A DNA stretch of 40,134 nt from Rubrivivax sp. (lineage in GTDB: Bacteria; Pseudomonadota; Gammaproteobacteria; Burkholderiales; Burkholderiaceae_C), in NCBI GenBank assembly GCA_022843905.1, contig JALHMT010000049.1, forward strand, positions 1 to 40,134, written 5' to 3'. The position numbers and the translations under genes were made by a program. The notes under the pieces were generated by a model. That model was not told where the DNA came from. It saw only the letters and a program-made list of their open reading frames with translations, and made no database searches. This document shows, piece by piece, positions 7,926 through 15,566 of this stretch. Numbering within the stretch: the stretch's first letter is position 1; every line of letters starts with the position of its first letter.

Positions 7926-7987
7926 CAGGCGCCCCTCCGCCCTGCGGGCTGCGAGGTGAGCGCTCGGGAGCGGCCCAGCGCGCTCAC
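7925..7987 (-). CDS. Chained mini-ORF, copy 1 (GTG start, 20 residues)
   Basis: GTG at 7985-7987 overlaps the stop of the first permease (TGA at 7984-7986) as GTGA; it ends with TGA at 7923-7925, overlapping the ATG of copy 2. Encodes (V/M)SALGRSRAL...GRRGA. It is the entry point of the chain: a ribosome finishing the first permease could restart here. Confidence 0.4.
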   Translation of the reverse strand: MSALGRSRALTSQPAGRRGA

Positions 7988-9042
7988 TTCCTGATCCTGT
8001 ACTGCGTCAGCAGCGTGGCCACCAGCATGGCGATCAGCGCGGTGGCCACGATCACGTCGGCGATGTAGGTGGGCACGGTGACCGCGCGGCTCATGCTGTC
8101 GGCGCCCACCAGCATGCCGGCGACGAAGACGGCCGCGGCCACCACGCCCAGCGGGTGCAGCACGGCCAGCATGGCGATGACGATGCCGCTGTAGCCGTAG
8201 CCCGGGCTCATGTCGAGCGTGACGTAGGCCGTGCGGCCGGCGACTTCCACGGCCCCGGCCAGGCCGGCCAGCGCACCCGACAGCAGCGCCACCTTCACCG
8301 CCACCCAGCCGACCGGCATGCCCGCGAAGCCGGCGGCCACCGGGTTGGCGCCCACCGCGCGGATCTCGAAGCCGGCGCTGGAAAAGCGCAACAGCGCCCA
8401 CATCAGCACGGCCAGCCCCAGCGCGACCAGCAGTCCCGTGTGCACGCGGCTGCGTTCGATCAGCTTGTCGAACTGCAGCGCATCCTGCAGCGCCACGCTC
8501 TGCGGCCAGCCCATCGCCGTGGGGTCCTTCATGGGCCCGTCGAGCAGCGCCGACACGCCCAGCAGCACGATGAAGTTCAGGAGCAGCGTGGTGACGACCT
8601 CGTCGACACCGAAGCGGCTCTTCAGCAGCGCCGGCCCGAGCAGCAGCAGCGCACCGGCCACCATGGCCGCGGCAATCATCAGCGGGAACAACAGCAGCGG
8701 CGAGAGCTCGAAGCCGGTGCCGCCGTGCAGCCCGCCCACCGCCACCGCGGCCAGCGCGCCGGCATACAGCTGCCCTTCAGCCCCGATGTTGAACAGCCGC
8801 GCACGGAAGGCCACCGCCGCAGCCAGACCGGTGAGGATGAGCGGCGTGGCGCGCGTCAGCGTCTCGGTGAGGGCGAAGCGCGAGCCGAAGCCGCCTTCCA
8901 GCAGCAGCGCGTAGGCGCGGCCCACCGGCGCGCCGGCCCAGGCCACCAGCAGCGAGGTGATCAGCAAGGTGAAGGCGATGGCGCCCACCGGCGCCAGCAG
9001 CAGCGCGCTGCGCGAGGTCTGCGCGCGGCGTTCAAGTCGCAT
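7984..9042 (-). CDS. BMP-type ABC transporter permease (first permease)
   Basis: A 352-residue polytopic membrane protein (BPD_transp_2 family) with the FNIGAEGQLYAGA signature and about ten hydrophobic segments, matching the first permease of YufP/NupP-type importers. The start at 9042 lies inside the 3' end of the ATPase gene (11-bp overlap), so translation is coupled. The stop codon overlaps a GTG that opens the first repeated 20-codon ORF. It should form the heterodimeric channel with the second permease encoded downstream. Confidence 0.9.
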   Translation of the reverse strand: MRLERRAQTSRSALLLAPVGAIAFTLLITSLLVAWAGAPVGRAYALLLEGGFGSRFALTETLTRATPLILTGLAAAVAFRARLFNIGAEGQLYAGALAAVAVGGLHGGTGFELSPLLLFPLMIAAAMVAGALLLLGPALLKSRFGVDEVVTTLLLNFIVLLGVSALLDGPMKDPTAMGWPQSVALQDALQFDKLIERSRVHTGLLVALGLAVLMWALLRFSSAGFEIRAVGANPVAAGFAGMPVGWVAVKVALLSGALAGLAGAVEVAGRTAYVTLDMSPGYGYSGIVIAMLAVLHPLGVVAAAVFVAGMLVGADSMSRAVTVPTYIADVIVATALIAMLVATLLTQYRIRK

Positions 9043-10639
9043 GGGCGGCGCCTTCCTGCGGCCGGGCTTCGCTGCCGGCCATCGCCAGGCCGATGTGTGC
9101 CAGCGTCCACGCCGCGGCGGGCCGCGCCGCGCTGAGCCGGCCGTGGTGCATCACGGCGATGCGGTCGGCCAGCGCGAAGACCTCGTCGAGGTCTTCGCTG
9201 ATGAGCAGCAGCGCGCTGCCGGCAGCGCAGGCGTCCAGCAGTTGCTGGTGCACGTAGGCCACGGCGCCGACGTCCAGGCCCCAGGTCGGCTGGTTGGCAA
9301 CGATGAGGCGTGGAGCGTGGTCCTGGTCCCCGGGCGGCGCCAGCAGGACGCGGCCGAGGATCAGCTTCTGCATGTTGCCGCCCGACAACCCGCGCGTGGC
9401 GGTCTCCACGCCGCGGCCCTCGGTGCCGCGCACGTCGAAGCGCTCGACCAGCCGCTGCGCATGCGCCATCGCCACGCCGCGCTTCATCAGCCCGAAGCGC
9501 GCGAAGGCGGGCGAGCGGTAGCGTTCGAGCACCGCGTTTTCCCACAGCGGCAGGTCGCCGACCACGCCCACGGCGTGGCGGTCTTCGGGAATGCGCGCGG
9601 CGCCGGCCTCGACCCAGCGGCGCGGCTCGGCAGGCAGCGGCTGGCCGTCGAGCATGACGCTGCCGGCGTCGAGCGCGCGCTGTCCGCACATCACCTCGGC
9701 CAGCGCCTGCTGCCCGTTGCCCGAGACCCCGGCGATGGCCAGCACCTCGCCGGCGCGCAGTTCCAGGCTCACGCCGTCGAGCAAGGGCCGCGGCCCGCTG
9801 CCCATCACCCGCGCATCCTGCAGCGTGGCACGCACCTTGCCCGGCGCGGCCGGGCGCTTCACCGCCCCTTCGACCCGGCGGCCCACCATGGCCTCGGCCA
9901 GCATGGCGCGGTCGGCCCCGGCCTTGGGCAGCACGCCCACCAGACGCCCGCCGCGCAGCACGGCGATGCGGTCGCTCACGCGCAGCACCTCGCCCAGCTT
10001 GTGGCTGATGAAGATGATGGCCAGGCCCGCCGCCACCATCTGGGCCAGCGTGGCGAAGAGCGATTCGCTCTCCTGCGGCGTGAGCACGGCGGTGGGTTCG
10101 TCCAGGATCAGGATGCGCGCACCGCGCACCAGCGCCTTGAGGATCTCCACGCGCTGGCGCTCGCCCACCGACAGGTCGGCGATCAGCGCATCGGGGTCGA
10201 CCTGCAGGCCGAAGCGCTGCGCCGCGTCCAGCAGCCGCTGGCGCGCCGGGGCGCGGCGAGAGAACGGCCACCACAGCGGTTCGGTGCCCAGCATCACGTT
10301 GTCGAGCACGCTGAGGTTGTCGGCCAGCGTGAAGTGCTGGTGCACCATGCCGATGCCCGCGGCCAGCGCCGCCTTGGGCTGGCCCGGCGGCAGCGGCTGG
10401 CCGAAGACCTCGATGGTGCCTTCGTCGGCCACGTAGTGCCCGAAGAGGATGCTCACCAGCGTGCTCTTGCCAGCGCCGTTTTCGCCCAGCAGCGCCAGCA
10501 CTTCGCCCTCGGCCAGGTCGAGCGAGATGGCGTCGTTGGCCACCAGCGCGCCGAAGCGCTTGGTGATGCGCTGGAGCTTCAGGGCAGGGACGGGCGGCGG
10601 GGCGGCAGGCACGGCGTGATTCTGGTCGATCGGAGACAC
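9032..10639 (-). CDS. BMP-type ABC transporter, dual ATPase subunit
   Basis: A 535-residue ATPase with two nucleotide-binding domains, as in RbsA/YufO. NBD1 has Walker A GENGAGKST, Q-loop MVHQHF, signature LSVGERQR and Walker B ILILDEPTAVL. NBD2 has a degenerate P-loop (GVSGNGQQ), signature LSGGNMQK and IVANQPTWGLD in the Walker B place; such asymmetry is normal in this family. The GTG at 10637-10639 (VSPIDQNH) is chosen because an upstream ATG at 10720 would add an atypical 27-residue head that overlaps the toxin-antitoxin promoter. No strong Shine-Dalgarno sequence precedes the GTG, so the start is uncertain. It powers nucleoside-like uptake with the two permeases downstream. Confidence 0.9.
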   Translation of the reverse strand: MSPIDQNHAVPAAPPPVPALKLQRITKRFGALVANDAISLDLAEGEVLALLGENGAGKSTLVSILFGHYVADEGTIEVFGQPLPPGQPKAALAAGIGMVHQHFTLADNLSVLDNVMLGTEPLWWPFSRRAPARQRLLDAAQRFGLQVDPDALIADLSVGERQRVEILKALVRGARILILDEPTAVLTPQESESLFATLAQMVAAGLAIIFISHKLGEVLRVSDRIAVLRGGRLVGVLPKAGADRAMLAEAMVGRRVEGAVKRPAAPGKVRATLQDARVMGSGPRPLLDGVSLELRAGEVLAIAGVSGNGQQALAEVMCGQRALDAGSVMLDGQPLPAEPRRWVEAGAARIPEDRHAVGVVGDLPLWENAVLERYRSPAFARFGLMKRGVAMAHAQRLVERFDVRGTEGRGVETATRGLSGGNMQKLILGRVLLAPPGDQDHAPRLIVANQPTWGLDVGAVAYVHQQLLDACAAGSALLLISEDLDEVFALADRIAVMHHGRLSAARPAAAWTLAHIGLAMAGSEARPQEGAAHAT

Positions 10640-10692
10640 GGCGCCTGAAGCACGAAACGTGCGCACCACTCGATCCGGCCCGCTTGCGATGA

Positions 10693-10716
10693 AGCCAAAA
10701 CGGCTCCAAAATGGAG
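10693..10716. promoter_or_regulatory. Candidate RHH antitoxin operator
   Basis: Two CCAAAANGG boxes (10695-10703 and 10706-10714) are spaced exactly 11 bp, one helical turn, each inside a small inverted repeat (AGCC...GGCT and CTCCA...TGGAG). They lie 33-52 bases upstream of the antitoxin ATG. Tandem short boxes one turn apart are typical of ribbon-helix-helix autorepressor operators. Confidence 0.45.
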
Positions 10717-10746
10717 TCATTTCGTTCTGCCACGAAAGCCGCGCCC

Positions 10747-11073
10747 ATGAACCTGTCGATCAAGGACGTGCCCGAGGACGTGGCCGCCAGGCTGCGGGAC
10801 CGCGCCGCGCGCAACCATCGTTCGCTGCAGGGCGAGCTGATGGCCATCGTGTGCGCCGCGGCTGAGGGTGAAGCTGCGGGCCCGTCGGGCAGGGCGGCAT
10901 CTTCGAGCGCCGACGCCGGCAACGGCCTTGGCACAGGAAGCAGCCCGCAAGGCTGGAAGACGGTGGAGCAGCTGCTGGCCGACAGGCGCTCCCGCGGTTG
11001 GGCGCCCAGCGCCGCAGGCGCGGCGCTGCCGCTGGCGGTGGACATCGTGCGCGCCCAGCGCGACCGCCGTTGA
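10747..11073 (+). CDS. FitA-like ribbon-helix-helix antitoxin
   Basis: A 108-residue protein. Residues 1-40 (MNLSIKDVPEDVAARLRDRA...RSLQGELMAIV) are the Arc/FitA type ribbon-helix-helix DNA-binding domain. A Ser/Gly/Ala-rich linker (about 45-70) leads to a C-terminal segment (QGWKTVEQLLADRRSRG, AVDIVRAQRDRR) expected to wrap the toxin. It is longer than usual FitA/VapB antitoxins (about 80 residues) because of the linker. An alternative ATG at 10711 would place the candidate operator inside the gene, so 10747 is preferred. A PIN-domain toxin gene follows. Confidence 0.75.
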   Translation: MNLSIKDVPEDVAARLRDRAARNHRSLQGELMAIVCAAAEGEAAGPSGRAASSSADAGNGLGTGSSPQGWKTVEQLLADRRSRGWAPSAAGAALPLAVDIVRAQRDRR

Positions 11074-11171
11074 GCCCCCGCGCTCCACGGCGCCCACCGA
11101 CCGAGCGCTCGACAGGGCGGGCGACGGCCCAGCCCGCACCGCAGCCGCGTGTCCTGTACGTCGCCGAGCCC

Positions 11172-11576
11172 GTGGCCGCGCGGCACGCACGGCCGCCCCT
11201 GGTGGCCGACTGCAGCGTGCTGGCCGCCTTGCTGCACGGCGAGCCGAACAGCGACGACGCCGCCGCACAGTTGAGCGCGCGCGCCCTGCACGCGCCCACG
11301 CTGCTGCCCTACGAGATGGCCAACGTGGCGCGCAGCAAGCTGCGCGCTGGTGCGCTGCCGGCCGACATCGAAGGCGCGCTGGCCGACTTCGCCAGCCTGC
11401 GCCTCACTCTGCACGCCGTGCCCCCCGCCGCGCTGTTGCCGCTGTGCGCGCGCTACCAGCTCAGCGCCTACGACGCCGCCTACCTTTGGCTGGCCGCCGA
11501 ACTCGAGGCGCCGCTGGCGACCTTCGACGAGCGCCTGGGCAAGGCCGCTGCACGGCACTTGGCCGCGCCCGGCTGA
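11172..11576 (+). CDS. PIN-domain (VapC-like) toxin
   Basis: A PIN nuclease with the four acidic positions visible: D in VADCSVLAALL, E in LLPYEMANV, D in YQLSAYDAAYLWLA and D in ATFDERLG. VapC toxins are Mg2+-dependent ribonucleases, usually cutting tRNA or rRNA, neutralised by the adjacent antitoxin. The start is uncertain: no ATG lies close to the domain. GTG at 11172 gives 134 residues; CTG at 11154 (MYVAEPVAARHARPP) would add six residues that look family-like; ATG at 10998 would add a low-complexity Arg/Pro head and overlap the antitoxin gene. Confidence 0.75.
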   Translation: MAARHARPPLVADCSVLAALLHGEPNSDDAAAQLSARALHAPTLLPYEMANVARSKLRAGALPADIEGALADFASLRLTLHAVPPAALLPLCARYQLSAYDAAYLWLAAELEAPLATFDERLGKAAARHLAAPG

Positions 11577-11679
11577 GCACCGCTCAGCGCATGAAGCCCA
11601 GGTCGATGGGGTAGTCGGGCCGGCCTGCCGCAGCGGCCAAGGTGGTGATCCTGGGCCGCATGGGCAAGGATCAACAAGC

Positions 11680-12855
11680 TCAGCCGCCCCCCGGCGGCAT
11701 CGCCCACAGCGCCTCGCCCTGGCGCAGCAGGCGCACGGCATCGGTCATGCGCTTCTGTCCCATCGCCATCAACACCTTGCGCACGTGCGAGCGCACGGTC
11801 GACAGCTGCACGTTCAGCCGCTGGGCGATGGCCGCGGGCTCCAGGCCTTCGCCCAGCAGAGCGGCCACGCGCGACTCGGCCGGCGTCAGGTCGAACATCT
11901 GCGACAGCGCGAAGGGGTCCAGCGCCGAGACGTGGGCGGGCCGGAACAAGGTGGCCAGCACGCAGCGCTGGGCGCCGAAGGCCAGGCCCATCACCTGCGC
12001 CGGGTCGAGCACCGACAGGTGCAGCCAGGCGGGGCTGTCGTCAACGGAGCGTCCAAGACGCAGCGGCCGGCGCGTGGCGTGCGCGGACTGCAGCAGTTCG
12101 TGCATCTGCAGGCTCAACCGCCGGTCGTCGTTGACGTCGGCCAGCCGCAGCCGGCCCTGCTGGCGCAGCGCAGGCTGTCCGGTCTGCTCGACGGCCTCTG
12201 CCGCCGGATTGGCGAACTGCACGGCGCGGTCGGGGCCCAGCAGCCACATCGGGTAAGGAAAGGCCTGCAGCAGGTGGTGGCCCACCATGGTGCGCGCTGC
12301 GAGCTGGCGCACGCGGTCGCGGCCGAACAGGGCGCGCTCGACGTGCGTGCCCAGGCGCCGGGCCAGTTCGCGTTCGTCGGAGTCGAGCGGCCCGCGCGAG
12401 GCGTGCAGCTCGATGGCGAAGGCCGTCACCGTGCGCTCGTCCAGCGGGATCAGCCTCAGGCTGTTGTGGCGCGCCTCGGTGGCCGTCATGAAGTGCCGGT
12501 AGAACGCGTTGTGCTGCTTGAAGCTGTCGCCGTGGGCGTCGTGGCAGTGCAGCCACTGGCCGGCGGCGGCCATGCCCAGGCTCAGCACGCGCTGCTTGCG
12601 CGGGTCGTGCCGCTCCCAGGCCGACACGTAGTCGTAGACGGGCCGGTCGAGGTCGGGCCCGCCCCACTCCAGCGACAGCAGGCGGCCGTCGACGATGTCG
12701 GTGGTGTGCAGCAGCACGGCGCGGGCACCGAACAGCCGCTGGATCGGCTCCAGCGCGGCCGACCACTCGCGCCCGCCGGTGGCGGCGTCGTAGAGGCCCG
12801 AGACGATGTGGTCGAAGCCGTCGTCGGTGAGGGTGTGGGCAGTGGAGGCGAACAC
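11680..12855 (-). CDS. LuxR-type transcriptional regulator 1
   Basis: A 391-residue protein with a C-terminal GerE/LuxR helix-turn-helix (about 320-385, LTPAESRVAALLGEGLEPAA and LSTVRSHVRKVL). The N-terminal about 300 residues are a sensory region with a PAS-like stretch (AFPYPMWLLGPDRAVQFANPAA). No acyl-homoserine-lactone domain is recognised. GTG at 12853-12855 is chosen because the protein then aligns from its first residues with the paralogue encoded just upstream (HTLTDDGFDHIVSGLYDA versus PTLDRSWNDCIDRLYDA). ATG at 12930 would add 25 residues and overlap a palindrome. The ligand is unknown. Confidence 0.8.
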   Translation of the reverse strand: MFASTAHTLTDDGFDHIVSGLYDAATGGREWSAALEPIQRLFGARAVLLHTTDIVDGRLLSLEWGGPDLDRPVYDYVSAWERHDPRKQRVLSLGMAAAGQWLHCHDAHGDSFKQHNAFYRHFMTATEARHNSLRLIPLDERTVTAFAIELHASRGPLDSDERELARRLGTHVERALFGRDRVRQLAARTMVGHHLLQAFPYPMWLLGPDRAVQFANPAAEAVEQTGQPALRQQGRLRLADVNDDRRLSLQMHELLQSAHATRRPLRLGRSVDDSPAWLHLSVLDPAQVMGLAFGAQRCVLATLFRPAHVSALDPFALSQMFDLTPAESRVAALLGEGLEPAAIAQRLNVQLSTVRSHVRKVLMAMGQKRMTDAVRLLRQGEALWAMPPGGG

Positions 12856-12925
12856 AGGTCCGGGCTTTCCAGGAACAGGACAGGAGACGTCCGGACACAC
12901 TGTTACCGCCTGGCGACGTGGCCAC

Positions 12926-12943
12926 CTCATCAATCTTGATGAC
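12926..12943. promoter_or_regulatory. Shared palindrome upstream of LuxR-type regulator 1
   Basis: CTCATCAATCTTGATGAC, centre about 80 bp upstream of the GTG start of regulator 1. It contains perfect arms TCATCAA/TTGATGA. A near-identical 18-mer lies upstream of the paralogous regulator 2. Probable operator. Confidence 0.5.
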
Positions 12944-12974
12944 CTACCCACAAACGGGGGGACGAGCGGCGGCG

Positions 12975-14105
12975 TCAGAGCGCCAGCACGCGCGCCACCA
13001 GCTGCGCCTGCCGCTGCAGGCCCAGCTTGCCCAGGGCGGCAGCGATGTGCGTGCGAACGGTGGCCATCGACTGGCCTGTCTGCTCGCAGATCTCGGCGGC
13101 CGACCTGCCGTCCACCAGCTGCAGCGCCGTGCGCGCTTCTGCCGGGGTGAAGCCGTGCACCGTGCGCAACACGGCGGCCACGTCGCGCGGGCCCGGCTGC
13201 AGGGTGGCCACGGCCACGGCCGCGTGCTGCGCGATGTGGTCGCTGATGGCGCCGTGGACGGACATCAGGTTCAGGCTGGCACTGCGGCGCTCGCTGTTCA
13301 GCAGGTCCACCGCCACCTGGCCCTGCGGGCTGGCGCGCAGTGCCGCCAGGGCCTCGTCCACGCCCGTCCACCCCTGCGGCATGGCCAGGCCCAGGCGGCC
13401 CGCCTGCTGGCGCAGCCAGGACGGGCGGGCCTTCAGCGCCGCGGCCGCGGCAGCGTTGTGCTCCACGATGCGGCCGTCGGCGGCCAGGAAGAGCACCGGC
13501 ACGTCGATGCGGTGCACCACCTCCAGCAGGGTGGAGCCGACCGCCAGCGCCGGCGCCAGGCGCCGGTGCAGCCGCAGCACGTGGCGCAGGTGCGGCACCA
13601 GCTTCGTCAGGGTCAGCACGTCGCGCCGTGCGAACGGGCGCTGGCCTTCGTGGCGGTGAAAGGTGATGAAGGACGCCGGCCCCGACGTGCTGGATGCCTC
13701 GACGATGGCGGTGACGATGTCCATCACCCGGTGGCGCGAGACGAACGACTTCCAGAAATAGGTCTGGCGCAGGCGGGCGCGCGGCACCAGCTCGCTGCCG
13801 TGGCTGACCAGCCCTTCACCAAAGTCGCTGCGGCGCTGCGCGGCCAGCACCCACTCGTCGTGCACGTTGAAGTGACTGTGGTACTCCAGCAGCGATTGCT
13901 CGCTGACGCCCACGCTGCCGGTGTGCGAGGTCGTCGGGTGGCGCACGTCGGGGATGGTCAGGAAGGTCACCCCGCGAGCGTCGAAGAAGGGCATGAAGTC
14001 GCCCAGCGCACTGGCCAGCGTGTGCTCGCGGCCGACAGCGTCGTAGAGGCGGTCGATGCAATCGTTCCAGCTGCGGTCCAGCGTCGGTGTGTCTGGCAGG
14101 GTCAT
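12975..14105 (-). CDS. LuxR-type transcriptional regulator 2
   Basis: A 376-residue paralogue of the neighbouring regulator: N-terminal sensory region, PAS-like middle (RIDVPVLFLAADGRIVEHNAA), and C-terminal GerE helix-turn-helix (about 312-372, FTPAEARTALQLVDGRSAAE, SMATVRTHIAAALGKLGLQ). It is encoded 119 bp upstream of regulator 1 on the same strand, which suggests a tandem duplication. A palindrome shared with the regulator 1 promoter lies 132 bp upstream of its ATG. No signal, membrane or autoinducer domain is visible. Targets are unknown; the desaturase remnant next to its promoter may have been one. Confidence 0.82.
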   Translation of the reverse strand: MTLPDTPTLDRSWNDCIDRLYDAVGREHTLASALGDFMPFFDARGVTFLTIPDVRHPTTSHTGSVGVSEQSLLEYHSHFNVHDEWVLAAQRRSDFGEGLVSHGSELVPRARLRQTYFWKSFVSRHRVMDIVTAIVEASSTSGPASFITFHRHEGQRPFARRDVLTLTKLVPHLRHVLRLHRRLAPALAVGSTLLEVVHRIDVPVLFLAADGRIVEHNAAAAAALKARPSWLRQQAGRLGLAMPQGWTGVDEALAALRASPQGQVAVDLLNSERRSASLNLMSVHGAISDHIAQHAAVAVATLQPGPRDVAAVLRTVHGFTPAEARTALQLVDGRSAAEICEQTGQSMATVRTHIAAALGKLGLQRQAQLVARVLAL

Positions 14106-14228
14106 CGCGCCCGTTCGAGCAGTTCTTGTGCGCCAGATGTTAGCCAGACGGCTCTGAAAGCGTCACGCGGCCATCCCCCCGCGGACGGACGTCGGGCCCT
14201 TGGCCGAGGGCCCTCGATCCGGGGGCTG

Positions 14229-14246
14229 CTCATCAGGCTTGATGAG
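14229..14246. promoter_or_regulatory. Shared palindrome upstream of LuxR-type regulator 2
   Basis: CTCATCAGGCTTGATGAG, 15 of 18 bases identical to the copy at 12926-12943. It is an inverted repeat with 7-bp arms CTCATCA/TGATGAG. It lies in the 465-bp gap between regulator 2 and the DUF3667 gene and could act on either strand. Confidence 0.5.
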
Positions 14247-14270
14247 GCTCGGGGGAGGTGGAGGCCCGGG

Positions 14271-14471
14271 ACTCTGAACCACGTGCTGGGCCGGCTGGCC
14301 TGCCTGCCGTCGCTGGCGCCCTGCAGCCTGTGGGTACTGGGGCACAACCAGGGCCACCACGGCTTCACCCAGCTGCGCGGGCGCGACGGCATGTGGCTGC
14401 CGCGGGCGCCCGACGAGTCGCTGACGCTGCCGCGCCACCGGCATGGGCTGGAGCGACCGTGTCGCAGCAGC
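14271..14471 (+). pseudogene. Fatty acid desaturase remnant
   Basis: An open stretch with no start codon translates to TLNHVLGRLACLPSL, then LWVLGHNQGHHGFTQLRGRD and MWLPRAPDESLTLPRHRHGL. This resembles the region around the HNxxHH histidine box of membrane fatty-acid desaturases, including the downstream LRGRD and LP motifs. Only about 67 residues remain; the other two histidine boxes and the membrane helices are absent. It lies immediately downstream of a shared palindrome. The family call rests on motif recall, not on a search. Confidence 0.5.
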
Positions 14472-14570
14472 AGGGGGCCCGGGCGAGCGCTGCCGACGGG
14501 CCCGGCGGGGCCGTGGGCGCAGCCTGCACAGGCCATGCGGAGTGTCCTGCATGCAGTACCGTTGCGCCCC

Positions 14571-15464
14571 ATGTCCCCCGGCCGCTCACCTTCCGCAGAC
14601 GCCGCGCTGCCGCCCGACTGTCTCAACTGCGGTGCCGCCCTGGGCATGCCCCGCCCGCGCTTCTGCCCCGACTGCGGGCAGGAGACCCAGCTGCGCCCGC
14701 CGACGCTGGGCGAGTTCATCCAGCAGTTCGGCGGCGCGTACTTCAGCACCGAAGGCGCGCTGTGGCGCACGCTGAAGCTGCTGCTGCTGCGCCCCGGTGA
14801 GCTGACGCTGCAGTACCTGGCCGGCCGCCGCAAGCACTACGTGCTGCCGCTGCGCCTTTACCTCACCATCAGCCTGGTGGTGCTGCTGCTGATGCGGCTG
14901 GCGGCGTCGCCGGCACTGGGGGGCAGCGACGTCGTCAAGATCGACACGCAGGACCTGCGCAACGGCAGCCTGGAACTCGGCATGGGCCGCGCCGGCATGA
15001 AGGACGGCAAGTTCTTCTGCGAGAACCTGCCGGCCTGGGTGTGCAGCCGACTGCAGCGCCGCATCGACGTCGACCCCAAGACGCTGGCGCGCGAGATGGC
15101 CCAGGTGGGCGAGCGCCTGGTGGCCAACCTCGGCGCGGCGATGTTCGTGCTGCTGCCCAGCTTCGCGCTGTGGCTCAAGCTCCTCTACTGGAACCGCCGG
15201 CTCCACTACACCGAGCACCTGGTGTTCGCGCTGCACCTGCACTCGTTCTGGTTCCTCGCGCTGGCCTTCGCGATCTTCGACAATTCGCCGCTGACCCTGG
15301 TGGCCGTGGTCGCCGTGCCCTTCTACGCGATGCGCGCGATGAAGCGCGTCTACTGCGGCCGCTTCTGGCCGCGGCTGCTGCGCGCCGCGGTGATCAGCGG
15401 CCTGTACGGCCTGACGCTGTCGCTGGCGGTGGCGGTGCTCGGGCTGTGGGCCGTATTGACATGA
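14571..15464 (+). CDS. Zinc-ribbon membrane protein, DUF3667 family
   Basis: A 297-residue protein starting with a zinc ribbon (C17-x2-C20, C32-x2-C35; LNCGAA and FCPDCGQET), followed by the family segment LGEFIQQFGGAYFSTEGALW and LRPGELTLQYLAGRRKHYV. Four to five hydrophobic helices follow (about 90-112, 185-207, 217-237, 242-258 and 270-297), with a soluble loop between the first two. Function is unknown; the fold suggests an inner-membrane protein with a cytoplasmic metal-binding head. ATG at 14571 is chosen because homology begins there; ATG at 14534 is possible. It is convergent with the DUF1501 gene, with 102 bp between the stops. Confidence 0.8.
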   Translation: MSPGRSPSADAALPPDCLNCGAALGMPRPRFCPDCGQETQLRPPTLGEFIQQFGGAYFSTEGALWRTLKLLLLRPGELTLQYLAGRRKHYVLPLRLYLTISLVVLLLMRLAASPALGGSDVVKIDTQDLRNGSLELGMGRAGMKDGKFFCENLPAWVCSRLQRRIDVDPKTLAREMAQVGERLVANLGAAMFVLLPSFALWLKLLYWNRRLHYTEHLVFALHLHSFWFLALAFAIFDNSPLTLVAVVAVPFYAMRAMKRVYCGRFWPRLLRAAVISGLYGLTLSLAVAVLGLWAVLT

Positions 15465-15566
15465 CCCGATAGTTGCGCTTCGGGCCACGCTGCACGGGGG
15501 ATACGCAGTACCACTTCGCCGACCAGGGGGCGCGAACCGCCCTGCGCCACCGTTCGATGGCTCCCG

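Larger units (their letters stand above)
7738..7986. repeat. Four tandem 62-bp direct repeats between two permease genes
   Basis: Four copies with an exact 62-bp period; equivalent CAT trinucleotides end at 7739, 7801, 7863 and 7925. Copies differ only at a few bases (AGCGGCC versus GGCGGCC; one GCGCG to GCCCG change). Each unit contains the palindrome GAGCGCTC and a GCCC-TGC-GGGC stem. There is no spacer between units, so it is not a CRISPR. On the minus strand every unit carries GGAGG, then 8 bases, then ATG or GTG. Confidence 0.95.

Noticed and set aside
7738..7986. 62-bp repeats as a CRISPR array
   Set aside because: The units are directly adjacent with no variable spacers, and no cas genes are nearby.
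10640..10720. ATG at 10720 as start of the BMP ATPase gene
   Set aside because: It adds an atypical head (MTPFWSRFGF...) and overlaps the toxin-antitoxin promoter and operator-like repeats; the GTG at 10639 fits the family length better.
12856..12930. ATG at 12930 as start of LuxR-type regulator 1
   Set aside because: Alignment with its paralogue begins at the GTG (12855), and the ATG lies in the shared palindrome.
12918..15464. A very long open frame (848 codons) on the plus strand
   Set aside because: Only its last 298 codons (DUF3667) and a short desaturase relic look like protein; the rest is the antisense shadow of the LuxR regulator 2 gene in GC-rich DNA.
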